Origin: CAZSDW01 sp964605705
GTDB lineage: Bacteria; Fidelibacterota; UBA2242
Reading direction: 5' to 3'
NCBI GenBank assembly: GCA_964605705.1
Contig: CAZSDW010000040.1
Location: 1-24,104, forward strand
DNA: 24,104 nucleotides
The stretch's first letter is position 1. The number at the start of each line of letters is the position of its first letter. Below the pieces are notes generated by a model. The model was given only the letters and a program-made list of their open reading frames with translations, had not been told where the DNA came from and did no database searches. Positions 14,903 to 22,689 of this stretch are shown one piece after another. The translations under genes and the position numbers were made by a program.

Positions 14903-17290
14903 TTATTCATATTTCAGCGATACTACCGGGTTGACAAGGGTGGCTTTCAGTACCTGTGAATAAACTGCCAGTGCTGCTACGCCGACAGATATACCAACTC
15001 CCAGGAAATAGATATAGCCCGGGATCGGCTCGAAAAACATGAGCCCGGTCTGGAGGATTTTACGCCAGGCAAACCAGATCAGCGGCATGGTTATCAGATT
15101 AGCAATGATGATCGTTCTGACAAATTCAAGGGTCATTTTAAACATAATATGGCTGCGGCTGGCGCCCAGAATCTTGCGGATGCCAATCTCTTTGGTCTTA
15201 CGCTCAACCATGTACGATGTCAATCCGACCAGTCCTAATGCTGAAAATAAAATTGCCAGCCAGCCGATCATCCCAAATAATTTTGAAATCTTATTGATTG
15301 TGCCGAAAAATTTATTCCAGTGATCCTGAAGTGTAAAGCATTCAAAGGGTGTCTCGGGAATAATTGAAAGCCATCTCTCCTGGATTGCATTCCGGATGGA
15401 ATTGTACCGAGCCTCATCCTGATATTTGAATAGCAGATAATTAAGTTGTTTTTCTTCGATAGTGAGAACTGCCGGTGGTATCTCGAATCCGATATCACCG
15501 AAGAGGAAGTCCTTTACGATGCCAATAACGATGCCTTCATGATTGCCAATTTTCAACGAAGTTCCAATTGGATTGTCCAGTTCGAGTTTTGACAGAGCCG
15601 ACTCATTGATAATGAAATGGTTTTCATCGGAAAATTGCCGGTCGAATGATCGACCCTGAATGATCTGCATGTTCAGCATTTCAATGAAATCGTAGTCAAT
15701 CCCGAAAGCATCCAGAGTGAATTCTTTATCCGGTCGATCGCTAATGAAAACAGTTCTCTCATCTGACCACAATCCGGGGATATCAGCCGCTGCCGAAACA
15801 GATTGAATGTCGGCGTTTTGGTGTAATTCCTGCTCTATTCGTTCACGCTCTTCAGGATTTATCGAACTCAATGAGATTGCAGCGATATTGCTGCGATCAA
15901 ATCCAAAATCGGCATTCAGTAATTTCCTGAATTGAAAATCACTGACCCGGGCGAAAATGATAAAGATCAGGGAAAGCGTAAATTGAAAGACAATCAATAT
16001 CCGGGTACCGCGATTTTTCCCGGGTTTGGAAGTAAATTGTCCTCTGAAGATTTTGACAGGTTGAAACCGGGATAACACAAATGCCGGGTAGATTCCCGAA
16101 AAGACTCCGGTCAGCAATGCCAATCCAACCAGATAAAATACCAACTGTGGAATTTCCCAGATTGAGCGGCTGATCCGGGCGGAGGATACCGGATTGATGG
16201 ACGCCATATAATTATTCAGATAGGGCTGAAGGAATTCATAGAGCACAATCGCCAAACCCAGAGCGAGAAAGGACAGCATCATTGATTCGCCCAGAAATTG
16301 AGTAATCAGCTGGACACGGGTAGCTCCAAGTGTTTTCCGAATGGCAACCTCTTTATTTCGTCGGAGATTTCGGGCGAGCGCCAGGTTGACAAAATTGAAA
16401 CTGACCACCAACAGGAGGATTATCCCGATCGCGAAACTGACAATAACCATCATCGGATGACTGGATTGCAGCAGCGATTGGATGTGCCTGCCGCCAAGCC
16501 GAAACCGGATCAGTGGAAACAGGCTGATACTTGCAGGACGCTGTTCATTATCCTGCCAGTATTTTATAATGAATTTTGGAAATCGATCGGAGAGATTAAC
16601 CATGTCCTGATTACTTTTTGTTTTAATAAAAATTGTGCAGGAATTGTATGCAAAGTCATTGAGATTGGGAGTGATGTTTTTTGCCATTTCGAAGTGCAGC
16701 AGGTACCTGAAACGCAATGAAGTTGTGTTTGGCAAATCCTCAAGGACGCCGGTAACGACCAGGTTTTCGCGATTATTAAGAGAAATGATTTTGCCAAGCG
16801 GATCGTTTTTACCAAAATATTTCTCAGCCATTTGCGCTGAAATAACGATTGAATGCGGATCCTGCAGAGCGGTATAAGGATCGCCTGATTTCAGGTTAAA
16901 AGTGAAGAACCGAAGAAATTCCGGATCGACAAACAGGGCTCCGGATTCGCTGAAGTAATGGTCTCTATATTTTAAGGTCTGCGGTCCGCCGTCAAAAACC
17001 CGGATGGCATTCTCAAATTCCGGAAAGTCCAGGTCAAAGGCACTTTTAATCCGAGAAGGGAAGTAGCTGCTGTAAGATTCTTCATTGGAAATGCTGATTT
17101 TTTTCTGAACCAGCAGGAAGATTCTGTCAGCATCCTTGTGAAACCGGTCGGTGTGGAGTTTGGAAATGGCTGAGTATGAAAAAACCAGAAACGCCGTCAT
17201 GCCGATCGCAAGACCTATTAAATTCAGCAGGCTGAATACTTTTTGTTTGCACAGATTCCGCCAGGTACTGATGAGGTAATTCCAGATCAT
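14903..17290 (-). CDS. ABC transporter permease, MacB/FtsX type (copy 1)
   Basis: 795 residues in the duplicated plan of large FtsX-like permeases: helix ~19-41, periplasmic MacB-type domain ~42-278, helices ~280-305, 332-355 and 381-405, a second half with helix ~430-448, a second periplasmic domain, and C-terminal helices ~670-695, 723-742 and 757-778. The FtsX cytoplasmic signature appears twice: NKEVAIRKTLGATR (~312-325) and RKTKEIGIRKILGASR (~697-712). Family members work with a separate ATPase in export of peptides or lipids, or in envelope signalling. No ATPase gene is visible here. GGAGG precedes the ATG. It is paralogous to the permease at 20192-22606 (shared MAEKYFG and VTGV..PP/LP.. 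stretches) and divergent from the LuxR-type regulator. Confidence 0.9.
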   Translation of the reverse strand: MIWNYLISTWRNLCKQKVFSLLNLIGLAIGMTAFLVFSYSAISKLHTDRFHKDADRIFLLVQKKISISNEESYSSYFPSRIKSAFDLDFPEFENAIRVFDGGPQTLKYRDHYFSESGALFVDPEFLRFFTFNLKSGDPYTALQDPHSIVISAQMAEKYFGKNDPLGKIISLNNRENLVVTGVLEDLPNTTSLRFRYLLHFEMAKNITPNLNDFAYNSCTIFIKTKSNQDMVNLSDRFPKFIIKYWQDNEQRPASISLFPLIRFRLGGRHIQSLLQSSHPMMVIVSFAIGIILLLVVSFNFVNLALARNLRRNKEVAIRKTLGATRVQLITQFLGESMMLSFLALGLAIVLYEFLQPYLNNYMASINPVSSARISRSIWEIPQLVFYLVGLALLTGVFSGIYPAFVLSRFQPVKIFRGQFTSKPGKNRGTRILIVFQFTLSLIFIIFARVSDFQFRKLLNADFGFDRSNIAAISLSSINPEERERIEQELHQNADIQSVSAAADIPGLWSDERTVFISDRPDKEFTLDAFGIDYDFIEMLNMQIIQGRSFDRQFSDENHFIINESALSKLELDNPIGTSLKIGNHEGIVIGIVKDFLFGDIGFEIPPAVLTIEEKQLNYLLFKYQDEARYNSIRNAIQERWLSIIPETPFECFTLQDHWNKFFGTINKISKLFGMIGWLAILFSALGLVGLTSYMVERKTKEIGIRKILGASRSHIMFKMTLEFVRTIIIANLITMPLIWFAWRKILQTGLMFFEPIPGYIYFLGVGISVGVAALAVYSQVLKATLVNPVVSLKYE

Positions 17291-17329
17291 TTTTCCTCCA
17301 TTCGATCCTATTTCAAAATATGCCGGAGT

Positions 17330-17358
17330 AGTTTACTTTTTATGGACATCCAAGACAA
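17330..17358 (-). promoter_or_regulatory. Candidate promoter for FtsX-like permease copy 1
   Basis: On the minus strand, TTGTCT (17353-17358), a 17-base spacer and TAAACT (17330-17335) match -35/-10 boxes at four of six positions each. Transcription would begin near 17323, about 30 bases before the ATG at 17290. Confidence 0.35.
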
Positions 17359-17435
17359 TAGGACTATGGTCTCATTTTTTAGCGATCGGGTAAAACTAAA
17401 CGGTTGTAATGAAGATTTGAGTATGATAATTTAAC

Positions 17436-17447
17436 CAATCATGATTG
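17436..17447. promoter_or_regulatory. Perfect palindrome across the regulator's start codon
   Basis: CAATCATGATTG is a perfect 12-base palindrome with the ATG of the LuxR-type gene in its centre. It might be an operator for the divergent pair or for autoregulation, or chance in AT-rich DNA. No Shine-Dalgarno is visible before this ATG. Confidence 0.25.
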
Positions 17448-18373
17448 ATCATCTTAAACTGCTTTCGGTAATATTCAGTGTCATCATTGGTACCGGTGTT
17501 CTTATCGACACGTTTCAGATGTATCGTCGGTATCAGTATCCATTTCTGAAATACCTGACGTTCCATATTGCTTTGACAAATCTGGGGCTGTTACTGCTGT
17601 TTATCGTCAAATATATCGATTTGAATATTGCGACCACATTGCGTGCTCCGACGGATGGATTTCTGAACGTTCTGGCTTACTTGTTCGGAATTGCCATCAT
17701 CGCTTGCTTTGGACTGATTAGCTCAAAAATTGTGTTGAATCTGTTAGAACGTGATTTATCGCCGAAACTGGAACGGAGAATTCTTCTGGGGCTGGCGATT
17801 TATCTTGCTGGTTATTTTATTAAATATCTTTTACCGGAAAATGGTATTTTGTCAGAAATCCACTACTTTATTTATGAAAATATCTCCGGGCTCTTTCTAC
17901 TGTTGGAACTCTTTGCCCTGATATATCTGGTAATTAAAGCCGGGAAAATCGACGATCGGAACCGGTCGAAAATCGCCCGCTGGTTTGCCTATTTGTTTCT
18001 TGCCCGTTATATGTGGATTCTCCTGGTCATTCCAATTCCACAACCCTTTCGAATATTGTTGTTCGGAATAGGATTGAATCTGGCTCCCCTGATCTGGATA
18101 CGATATTTTTTTCTGGATTATGCCACTGGATTAATGCAGATCGCCGGTGATGAACTGGCAATAGCGGGAATTGTAAATAGCTACCAGATCTCAAACCGCG
18201 AACAGGAAATTATCCGTCTTATTCTCGATGGTAAAAGCAATCAGGCGATTGCCGATGAACTGTATGTTTCACTCAAAACCGTAAAAAACCACGTTTACAA
18301 TATTTATCAGAAAATGGGTCTCAAATCGCGTTATGAATTGATCCGAGTGATGACCAATCAGTCCAAACCGTAA
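17441..18373 (+). CDS. Membrane-embedded LuxR-type transcription regulator
   Basis: 310 residues. The first ~225 contain seven predicted membrane helices (~5-22, 36-56, 76-99, 112-130, 148-166, 178-198, 205-222). After a short linker, residues ~248-305 form a LuxR/GerE helix-turn-helix: ISNREQEIIRLILDGKSNQAIA, then LYVSLKTVKNHVYNIYQKMG. There is no receiver or PAS domain, so this looks like a one-component sensor whose membrane part detects the signal. It is divergent from FtsX-like permease copy 1 across 150 bases, which makes that gene a plausible target. No Shine-Dalgarno is seen; the ATG was taken because the hydrophobic frame begins there. The signal is unknown. Confidence 0.85.
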   Translation: MIDHLKLLSVIFSVIIGTGVLIDTFQMYRRYQYPFLKYLTFHIALTNLGLLLLFIVKYIDLNIATTLRAPTDGFLNVLAYLFGIAIIACFGLISSKIVLNLLERDLSPKLERRILLGLAIYLAGYFIKYLLPENGILSEIHYFIYENISGLFLLLELFALIYLVIKAGKIDDRNRSKIARWFAYLFLARYMWILLVIPIPQPFRILLFGIGLNLAPLIWIRYFFLDYATGLMQIAGDELAIAGIVNSYQISNREQEIIRLILDGKSNQAIADELYVSLKTVKNHVYNIYQKMGLKSRYELIRVMTNQSKP

Positions 18374-18453
18374 TAAAAGGTTGGGGTGATGTTCTATAAA
18401 AACTCCTTTGGAGGAGAATTGGAGTAGTGGAGATATGAGAATTTTAATATACT

Positions 18454-18481
18454 TTGGAATTTTTCCGGAAGTTATTATTTT
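18454..18481 (+). promoter_or_regulatory. Candidate promoter for the lysine-rich small protein
   Basis: TTGGAA (18454-18459), a 16-base spacer and TATTTT (18476-18481). The palindrome TTCCGGAA (18463-18470) lies in the spacer. A start near 18488 would leave a leader of about 19 bases carrying the GGAGG. The remaining gene-free DNA at 18374-18453 and 18621-18722 shows no terminator I can defend. Confidence 0.3.
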
Positions 18482-18506
18482 AGTACCATCAGATTGGAGG
18501 TTTTAA

Positions 18507-18620
18507 ATGGCAAAAGGTAAAGATAAAAGAAGCTCGGAAGTAAAGAAGAAACCGCAAAAAAGCATTAAAGAAAAAAGAAAATCCAAAAAAGATAAAAACA
18601 AAAGTTCTAACAATATCTAA
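18507..18620 (+). CDS. Very small lysine-rich protein (37 residues)
   Basis: The protein begins MAKGKDKRSSEVKKKP and ends SKKDKNKSSNNI; about 16 of 37 residues are Lys or Arg. GGAGG (18496-18500) sits six bases before the ATG, one of the best ribosome-binding sites in the window, which argues for real translation. Short basic proteins beginning MAKG-K and containing a KSIKEKR-like core are, as I recall, annotated as hypothetical in several bacterial phyla. Function is unknown; the charge suggests binding to nucleic acid or ribosome. It stands alone between the LuxR-type regulator and the oppositely oriented retropepsin-like gene. Confidence 0.7.
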   Translation: MAKGKDKRSSEVKKKPQKSIKEKRKSKKDKNKSSNNI

Positions 18621-18722
18621 GTATTATCAGTAAATCTTTTCTTCACCGGAAACAGGTATTTCGAGAATACATATAATATTGGCTTCTCAAATCCGTAGTG
18701 AGACAGCCGATGTACTTTATGA

Positions 18723-20030
18723 TTATTCTTTAGCGGGTAACTTCAGATCGCAGCTGCCGTTCTGAAAATCCAGGATCAGTGTCCCTGATTTCGCGATGTC
18801 ACTGCCGACGACGCCATCAAAATAAAAGAAATCCTGTTTGCCATCACCATATACATCCATTCGCTTGAAATCAAGGCGATGATTGCCAAGGATCAAAGAC
18901 GTTGCCGGCAGTACGATTTGCCTGATCTTCTGAGCTCCGCCGGCGCCGCCGACAATCGCATGATTGTGCGATATTTCAGTAGTATCGACTTTGAACAAAG
19001 CCGGTTCAAAAAATTTTGTGCTGTTAGCGCCAGTGTCAATAAACATTTTAAACGGCATTCCGGTTGTATCAGTCATGCTTAAAAATGGCACACAGATATA
19101 GTGAAAATTTCGTTGGTCAACACTATGGCTTGTCGGTTTACGGATAATTGTCTGTCCATTTTGATAATCGATTTCCATGCTGAGATTCCGGATAGCATTC
19201 CAGCCGACGATGCCATCGATTTTTAGCAAGCGGATTACTTTAAACAGTTTGAATTCAAGGTCTTTTTTATCGAGAATTATTACCGGATGATTCTCGATCA
19301 ACAAATCACCGATTTTAAACTCTTTAATGACTCCCGGAGAGGAATTGACAGTATGTTTTGTTGCTGTTCCCAGAATTGTGGGCTCGTCGCTGAGATTTTC
19401 AACACCACAATCTTTCGCAATATCAGAAGACAGCACGGTCATTTCCGCACCGGTATCAATCCAGAATGTTTGCTGCTTTCCATTAACGAAGACCTCAATC
19501 ATTGGAACGCCGCTCATGCTGAGTTTGCCGGGTAGTACGATATCCTTTTCGGGGAAATGATAGGATTCCTTTTCGGCATTCTGAAATGCCCGGACAAAAC
19601 TGATCGTATTCTGGTCATCAAGCCCGGCGGGCAGCAGCGAATCGATCCGGATCATTCCAGCCCAATCCGACTGGTAGGTCATCAGCCTCTGCAATACGTC
19701 ACCCGTATTTTTCTTAAACAGACTATCATTGCTATGGTGAAACAGGATCGAAAATAGTTCCTCGGCATCTTCGTAATTACCCTCCATTGTCAGTTCCAGT
19801 CCATGGACAAAATTCCGTTCTTCGTCGCTGACGTCATGGCGATTGATATAATCGAAATCGAAGTGCTGAATAGCATCCCAGTAATTAGTGTAATCGGAAA
19901 CCGGCGCCACTTGTTCAATGATTTTTTCTTCCAGTGGAATAATATTCAGATTGCCGGTATTGACATTGACTGAGCAGCTGCCGGTTAAAATAAGCAGCCC
20001 GGAGATTATCAGGATAATGGTTTGTTTCAT
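18723..20030 (-). CDS. Lipoprotein with two retropepsin-like aspartic protease domains
   Basis: 435 residues. The signal peptide ends in LILTGSC, with a probable lipid-modified Cys19 (lipobox slightly off consensus: Thr-Gly-Ser before Cys). Residues ~70-150 look helical and TPR-like (LELTMEGNYEDAEELFSILF). Two retropepsin-type units follow: catalytic IDTGAE at ~191-196 with its companion IDGIVGWNAI at ~271-280, and IDTGAN at ~331-336 with FDGVVGSDIA at ~404-413. Having two D-T-G units in one chain would allow an intramolecular pair, as in pepsin, whereas retroviral enzymes need a dimer. The likely site is the periplasmic face of an envelope membrane; the substrate is unknown. It is divergent from FtsX-like permease copy 2 across 161 bases. 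Confidence 0.86.
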   Translation of the reverse strand: MKQTIILIISGLLILTGSCSVNVNTGNLNIIPLEEKIIEQVAPVSDYTNYWDAIQHFDFDYINRHDVSDEERNFVHGLELTMEGNYEDAEELFSILFHHSNDSLFKKNTGDVLQRLMTYQSDWAGMIRIDSLLPAGLDDQNTISFVRAFQNAEKESYHFPEKDIVLPGKLSMSGVPMIEVFVNGKQQTFWIDTGAEMTVLSSDIAKDCGVENLSDEPTILGTATKHTVNSSPGVIKEFKIGDLLIENHPVIILDKKDLEFKLFKVIRLLKIDGIVGWNAIRNLSMEIDYQNGQTIIRKPTSHSVDQRNFHYICVPFLSMTDTTGMPFKMFIDTGANSTKFFEPALFKVDTTEISHNHAIVGGAGGAQKIRQIVLPATSLILGNHRLDFKRMDVYGDGKQDFFYFDGVVGSDIAKSGTLILDFQNGSCDLKLPAKE

Positions 20031-20130
20031 CTTAAATTCCGTTTATTAGTTTTGATATCATGGTATAAAGATAAGTTCATCTCTTAAAAAATCCACATCA
20101 ATAAATTGAAGATGACTATTTTTATTGGTG

Positions 20131-20159
20131 TTGACAACAAACTCCGGATTTTCTAATCT
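20131..20159 (+). promoter_or_regulatory. Candidate promoter for FtsX-like permease copy 2
   Basis: A perfect TTGACA (20131-20136), a 17-base spacer and TAATCT (20154-20159), which keeps the most conserved TA and final T of a -10 box. Transcription would begin near 20166, giving a short leader with GGGGGAG before the ATG at 20192. Confidence 0.5.
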
Positions 20160-20191
20160 TATTTTGAGATTATTAAAAGGGGGAGAATTCC

Positions 20192-22606
20192 ATGTTTCGC
20201 AATTACCTGAAAATTACACTTCGGAATCTGCTGAGAAATAAAGGATACACATTCATTAATATTACCGGATTGGCAGTCGGAATCTGTTGCTGTCTATTGA
20301 TCTTTATGTACGTTTTTGATGAGTTGAATTTTGACCGCTTCCATGAGCATTATAATGAAATTTACCGGGTCATTTTAAAAGGACGTTTTGCCAGTGAAGA
20401 TTTGGAAGTTGCTACCTCGCCGGCGCCAATGGCATTTACATTGACACGAGAACTTCCAGAGATAATCCAGGCGACTCGCATCAATACATCGGGGAAATTT
20501 CAGATTCGCCGGGACGATCGGATATTTGATGAAGGCGGTGTCCTTTTTGTTGACTCGACCTTTTTCGATGTCTTTTCCTTTTCATTAATTCAGGGCGATC
20601 CAAGGAATCTGCTAGTCGAACCCCATACGCTTGTTTTAACGGAGGAGATGGCAGAGAAATATTTTGGAGATGAAAATCCCATGAACCAGTCCATGATAAT
20701 GGAAGACGGGACTCCGTATAAGGTGACCGGCGTGGTCGCCAATCCGCCGCATAACAGTCATATACGATTTGATTTTCTGTTTTCTCTCTCATCTCAGGAT
20801 TACAGCCGAAATGATATGTGGATCAGCAATAACTACCAGACTTATATTCGGGTAGTGCCGGGTTCAGATTTCGTGGCATTGTCTGAAAAATTCAATGACC
20901 TGGTCCGTCGTTATGCCGGTCCGCAATTACAAGCTGCAACAGGAGTCACACTGGAAGAGTTTGAAAAAGCCGGTAACAGTTATGGATATTACCTTGAACC
21001 CATGAAAAACGTCTATCTGCGCAGCCGGGTCGGGAATGATTTGGGTCTGACGGGCAACATCAGCTACGTTTATATTTTCTCTGCTATTGGCATATTTATT
21101 CTGGCAATCGCCTGTATCAATTTTATCAATCTCAGCACAGCGAAGTCTGCTAACCGTGCCAAAGAGGTAGGTATTCGCAAGACGGTTGGATCGTACCGCC
21201 GCGATTTAATCAGACAATTTTTAATCGAATCAATTCTACTGACTTTTCTGGCGATCCTGATCGCTGTCCTGCTGGTCAAACTGGCAATGCCGCTGTTTAA
21301 TGATATTACTGCCAAGGAATTGAGTTTCACTATTCTCAACGGCTCAGTGATTGCCGCTCTGATCTTAATAACAATTGTTGTTGGCGTGATTGCCGGATCG
21401 TACCCGGCATTTTACCTGTCCGGGTTTCGTCCGGTGGAAGTGCTGAGAGGAGATAGCGTGCGCGGCGCCGGCAGTGGCAAACTTAGAAGCGGACTGGTGC
21501 TCCTGCAATTTGCGATTTCGATAGCGCTGATTATCGGGACGCTCATCGTGAAACAGCAATTATTTTATCTGCAGAACACGGACCTGGGTTTTAATAAAGA
21601 GCAGTTGCTGGTGGTGAATCGCGCGGATGTTATCGGAGACAAATTCAAGGCATTTAAAAATGAACTTAAACAGAATCCCAATATTGTAAGCGCCACTTTT
21701 TCATCGATGATTCCAGGTCATCCGAATGCCGTAAATGCGCATATGATTGAGGATGCGCCGCCTGCTGAGTCGTCTGCTATGGTATCGGTTTGGACTGATG
21801 CTGACTTTGCCGATACCTATCAACTGAACATCAGTCGGGGACGTTTTTTATCGAATGAGATCAGTACTGATTCAAGTGCCTGTGTCATCAATGAGTGGGC
21901 GATTGGTGTTATGAATTGGGATCCCGAAAGTGGAAAGCGCCTGCTCCAGATTGGACCTACGCAGGAACAATCTCACTATTTTAATATTGTTGGCGTTGTC
22001 AAAGATGTGCATATGATGTCGCTCCATGAACCGATGCGGGCGACGGTCTTTTACTATGCGCCGGCAGCCCATAGTTATCTGACTATTCGTGTCCGACCGG
22101 ATGATATCAAAGGAACAGTGGCTTTTGTAGAAGAGACCTGGAAGAAGTTTGTTCCGGAAAAAACCTTTGATCATTATTTTTACGATGATCATTATAATGA
22201 ATTTTATCGGTCGGAAATGCGCACCGGCAAGGCTTTTTCGATTTTTGCCGGATTGGCGATTATGATCGCCTGTCTCGGACTTTTCGGATTGGCGAGTTTT
22301 ATGGCGGAACGGAAAACCAAGGAGATCGGGGTGCGGAAAGTACTGGGTGCTTCGGTTTCCGGAATTACCTTTATCCTCGTCCGGGAATTCACCAAATGGG
22401 TGATTATTGCGAATGTCATCGCATTTCCGGCGGCTTATTTTCTGATGAAAAACTGGCTGCAGGATTATGCCTATCGAATTTCCATCCACTGGTGGGTATT
22501 CCTGTTATCAGCCGCAATGGCACTGGTGATTGCGATCCTGACGGTGAGTTTTCATGCCATCCGGGCGGCATTGTCTGATCCGGCAAAATCACTGCGTTAT
22601 GAATGA
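20192..22606 (+). CDS. ABC transporter permease, MacB/FtsX type (copy 2)
   Basis: 804 residues with the same duplicated plan as the permease at 14903-17290: N-terminal helix ~21-42, large periplasmic domain to ~285, helices ~290-312, 342-366 and 384-408, a second-half helix ~433-453, a second periplasmic domain, and C-terminal helices within ~682-795. FtsX signatures are AKEVGIRKTVGSYR (~323-336) and RKTKEIGVRKVLGAS (~707-721). Sequence shared with copy 1 includes FVDSTFF/FVDPEFL, MAEKYFG and the ends SLRYE/SLKYE. No ATP-binding subunit is adjacent. A GGGGGAG Shine-Dalgarno precedes the ATG. It is divergent from the retropepsin-like lipoprotein. The transported substrate or signalling role is unknown. 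Confidence 0.9.
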   Translation: MFRNYLKITLRNLLRNKGYTFINITGLAVGICCCLLIFMYVFDELNFDRFHEHYNEIYRVILKGRFASEDLEVATSPAPMAFTLTRELPEIIQATRINTSGKFQIRRDDRIFDEGGVLFVDSTFFDVFSFSLIQGDPRNLLVEPHTLVLTEEMAEKYFGDENPMNQSMIMEDGTPYKVTGVVANPPHNSHIRFDFLFSLSSQDYSRNDMWISNNYQTYIRVVPGSDFVALSEKFNDLVRRYAGPQLQAATGVTLEEFEKAGNSYGYYLEPMKNVYLRSRVGNDLGLTGNISYVYIFSAIGIFILAIACINFINLSTAKSANRAKEVGIRKTVGSYRRDLIRQFLIESILLTFLAILIAVLLVKLAMPLFNDITAKELSFTILNGSVIAALILITIVVGVIAGSYPAFYLSGFRPVEVLRGDSVRGAGSGKLRSGLVLLQFAISIALIIGTLIVKQQLFYLQNTDLGFNKEQLLVVNRADVIGDKFKAFKNELKQNPNIVSATFSSMIPGHPNAVNAHMIEDAPPAESSAMVSVWTDADFADTYQLNISRGRFLSNEISTDSSACVINEWAIGVMNWDPESGKRLLQIGPTQEQSHYFNIVGVVKDVHMMSLHEPMRATVFYYAPAAHSYLTIRVRPDDIKGTVAFVEETWKKFVPEKTFDHYFYDDHYNEFYRSEMRTGKAFSIFAGLAIMIACLGLFGLASFMAERKTKEIGVRKVLGASVSGITFILVREFTKWVIIANVIAFPAAYFLMKNWLQDYAYRISIHWWVFLLSAAMALVIAILTVSFHAIRAALSDPAKSLRYE

Positions 22607-22643
22607 TTCGGGAAACATTATTGTAATCCGCAGGTTAAAGAGT

Positions 22644-22659
22644 TAATTTTGCATATAAT
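22644..22659 (+). promoter_or_regulatory. Candidate promoter before the M20 peptidase gene
   Basis: Two overlapping readings are possible. TATAAT (22654-22659) is a perfect sigma-70 -10 box but lacks a -35 at 16-18 bases. TAATTTTG (22644-22651) fits the Bacteroidota -7 consensus TAnnTTTG, with ATTG at 22620-22623 near the expected -33 position. Either gives a leader carrying the GAGGAG before the ATG at 22690. Confidence 0.35.
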
Positions 22660-22689
22660 GAATTCTTTAATAAATATAGAGGAGTTATA

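Noticed and set aside
21872..22489. A 205-codon minus-strand frame opposite FtsX-like permease copy 2
   Set aside because: It covers the conserved C-terminal FtsX domain of the plus-strand gene and has no recognisable motif.
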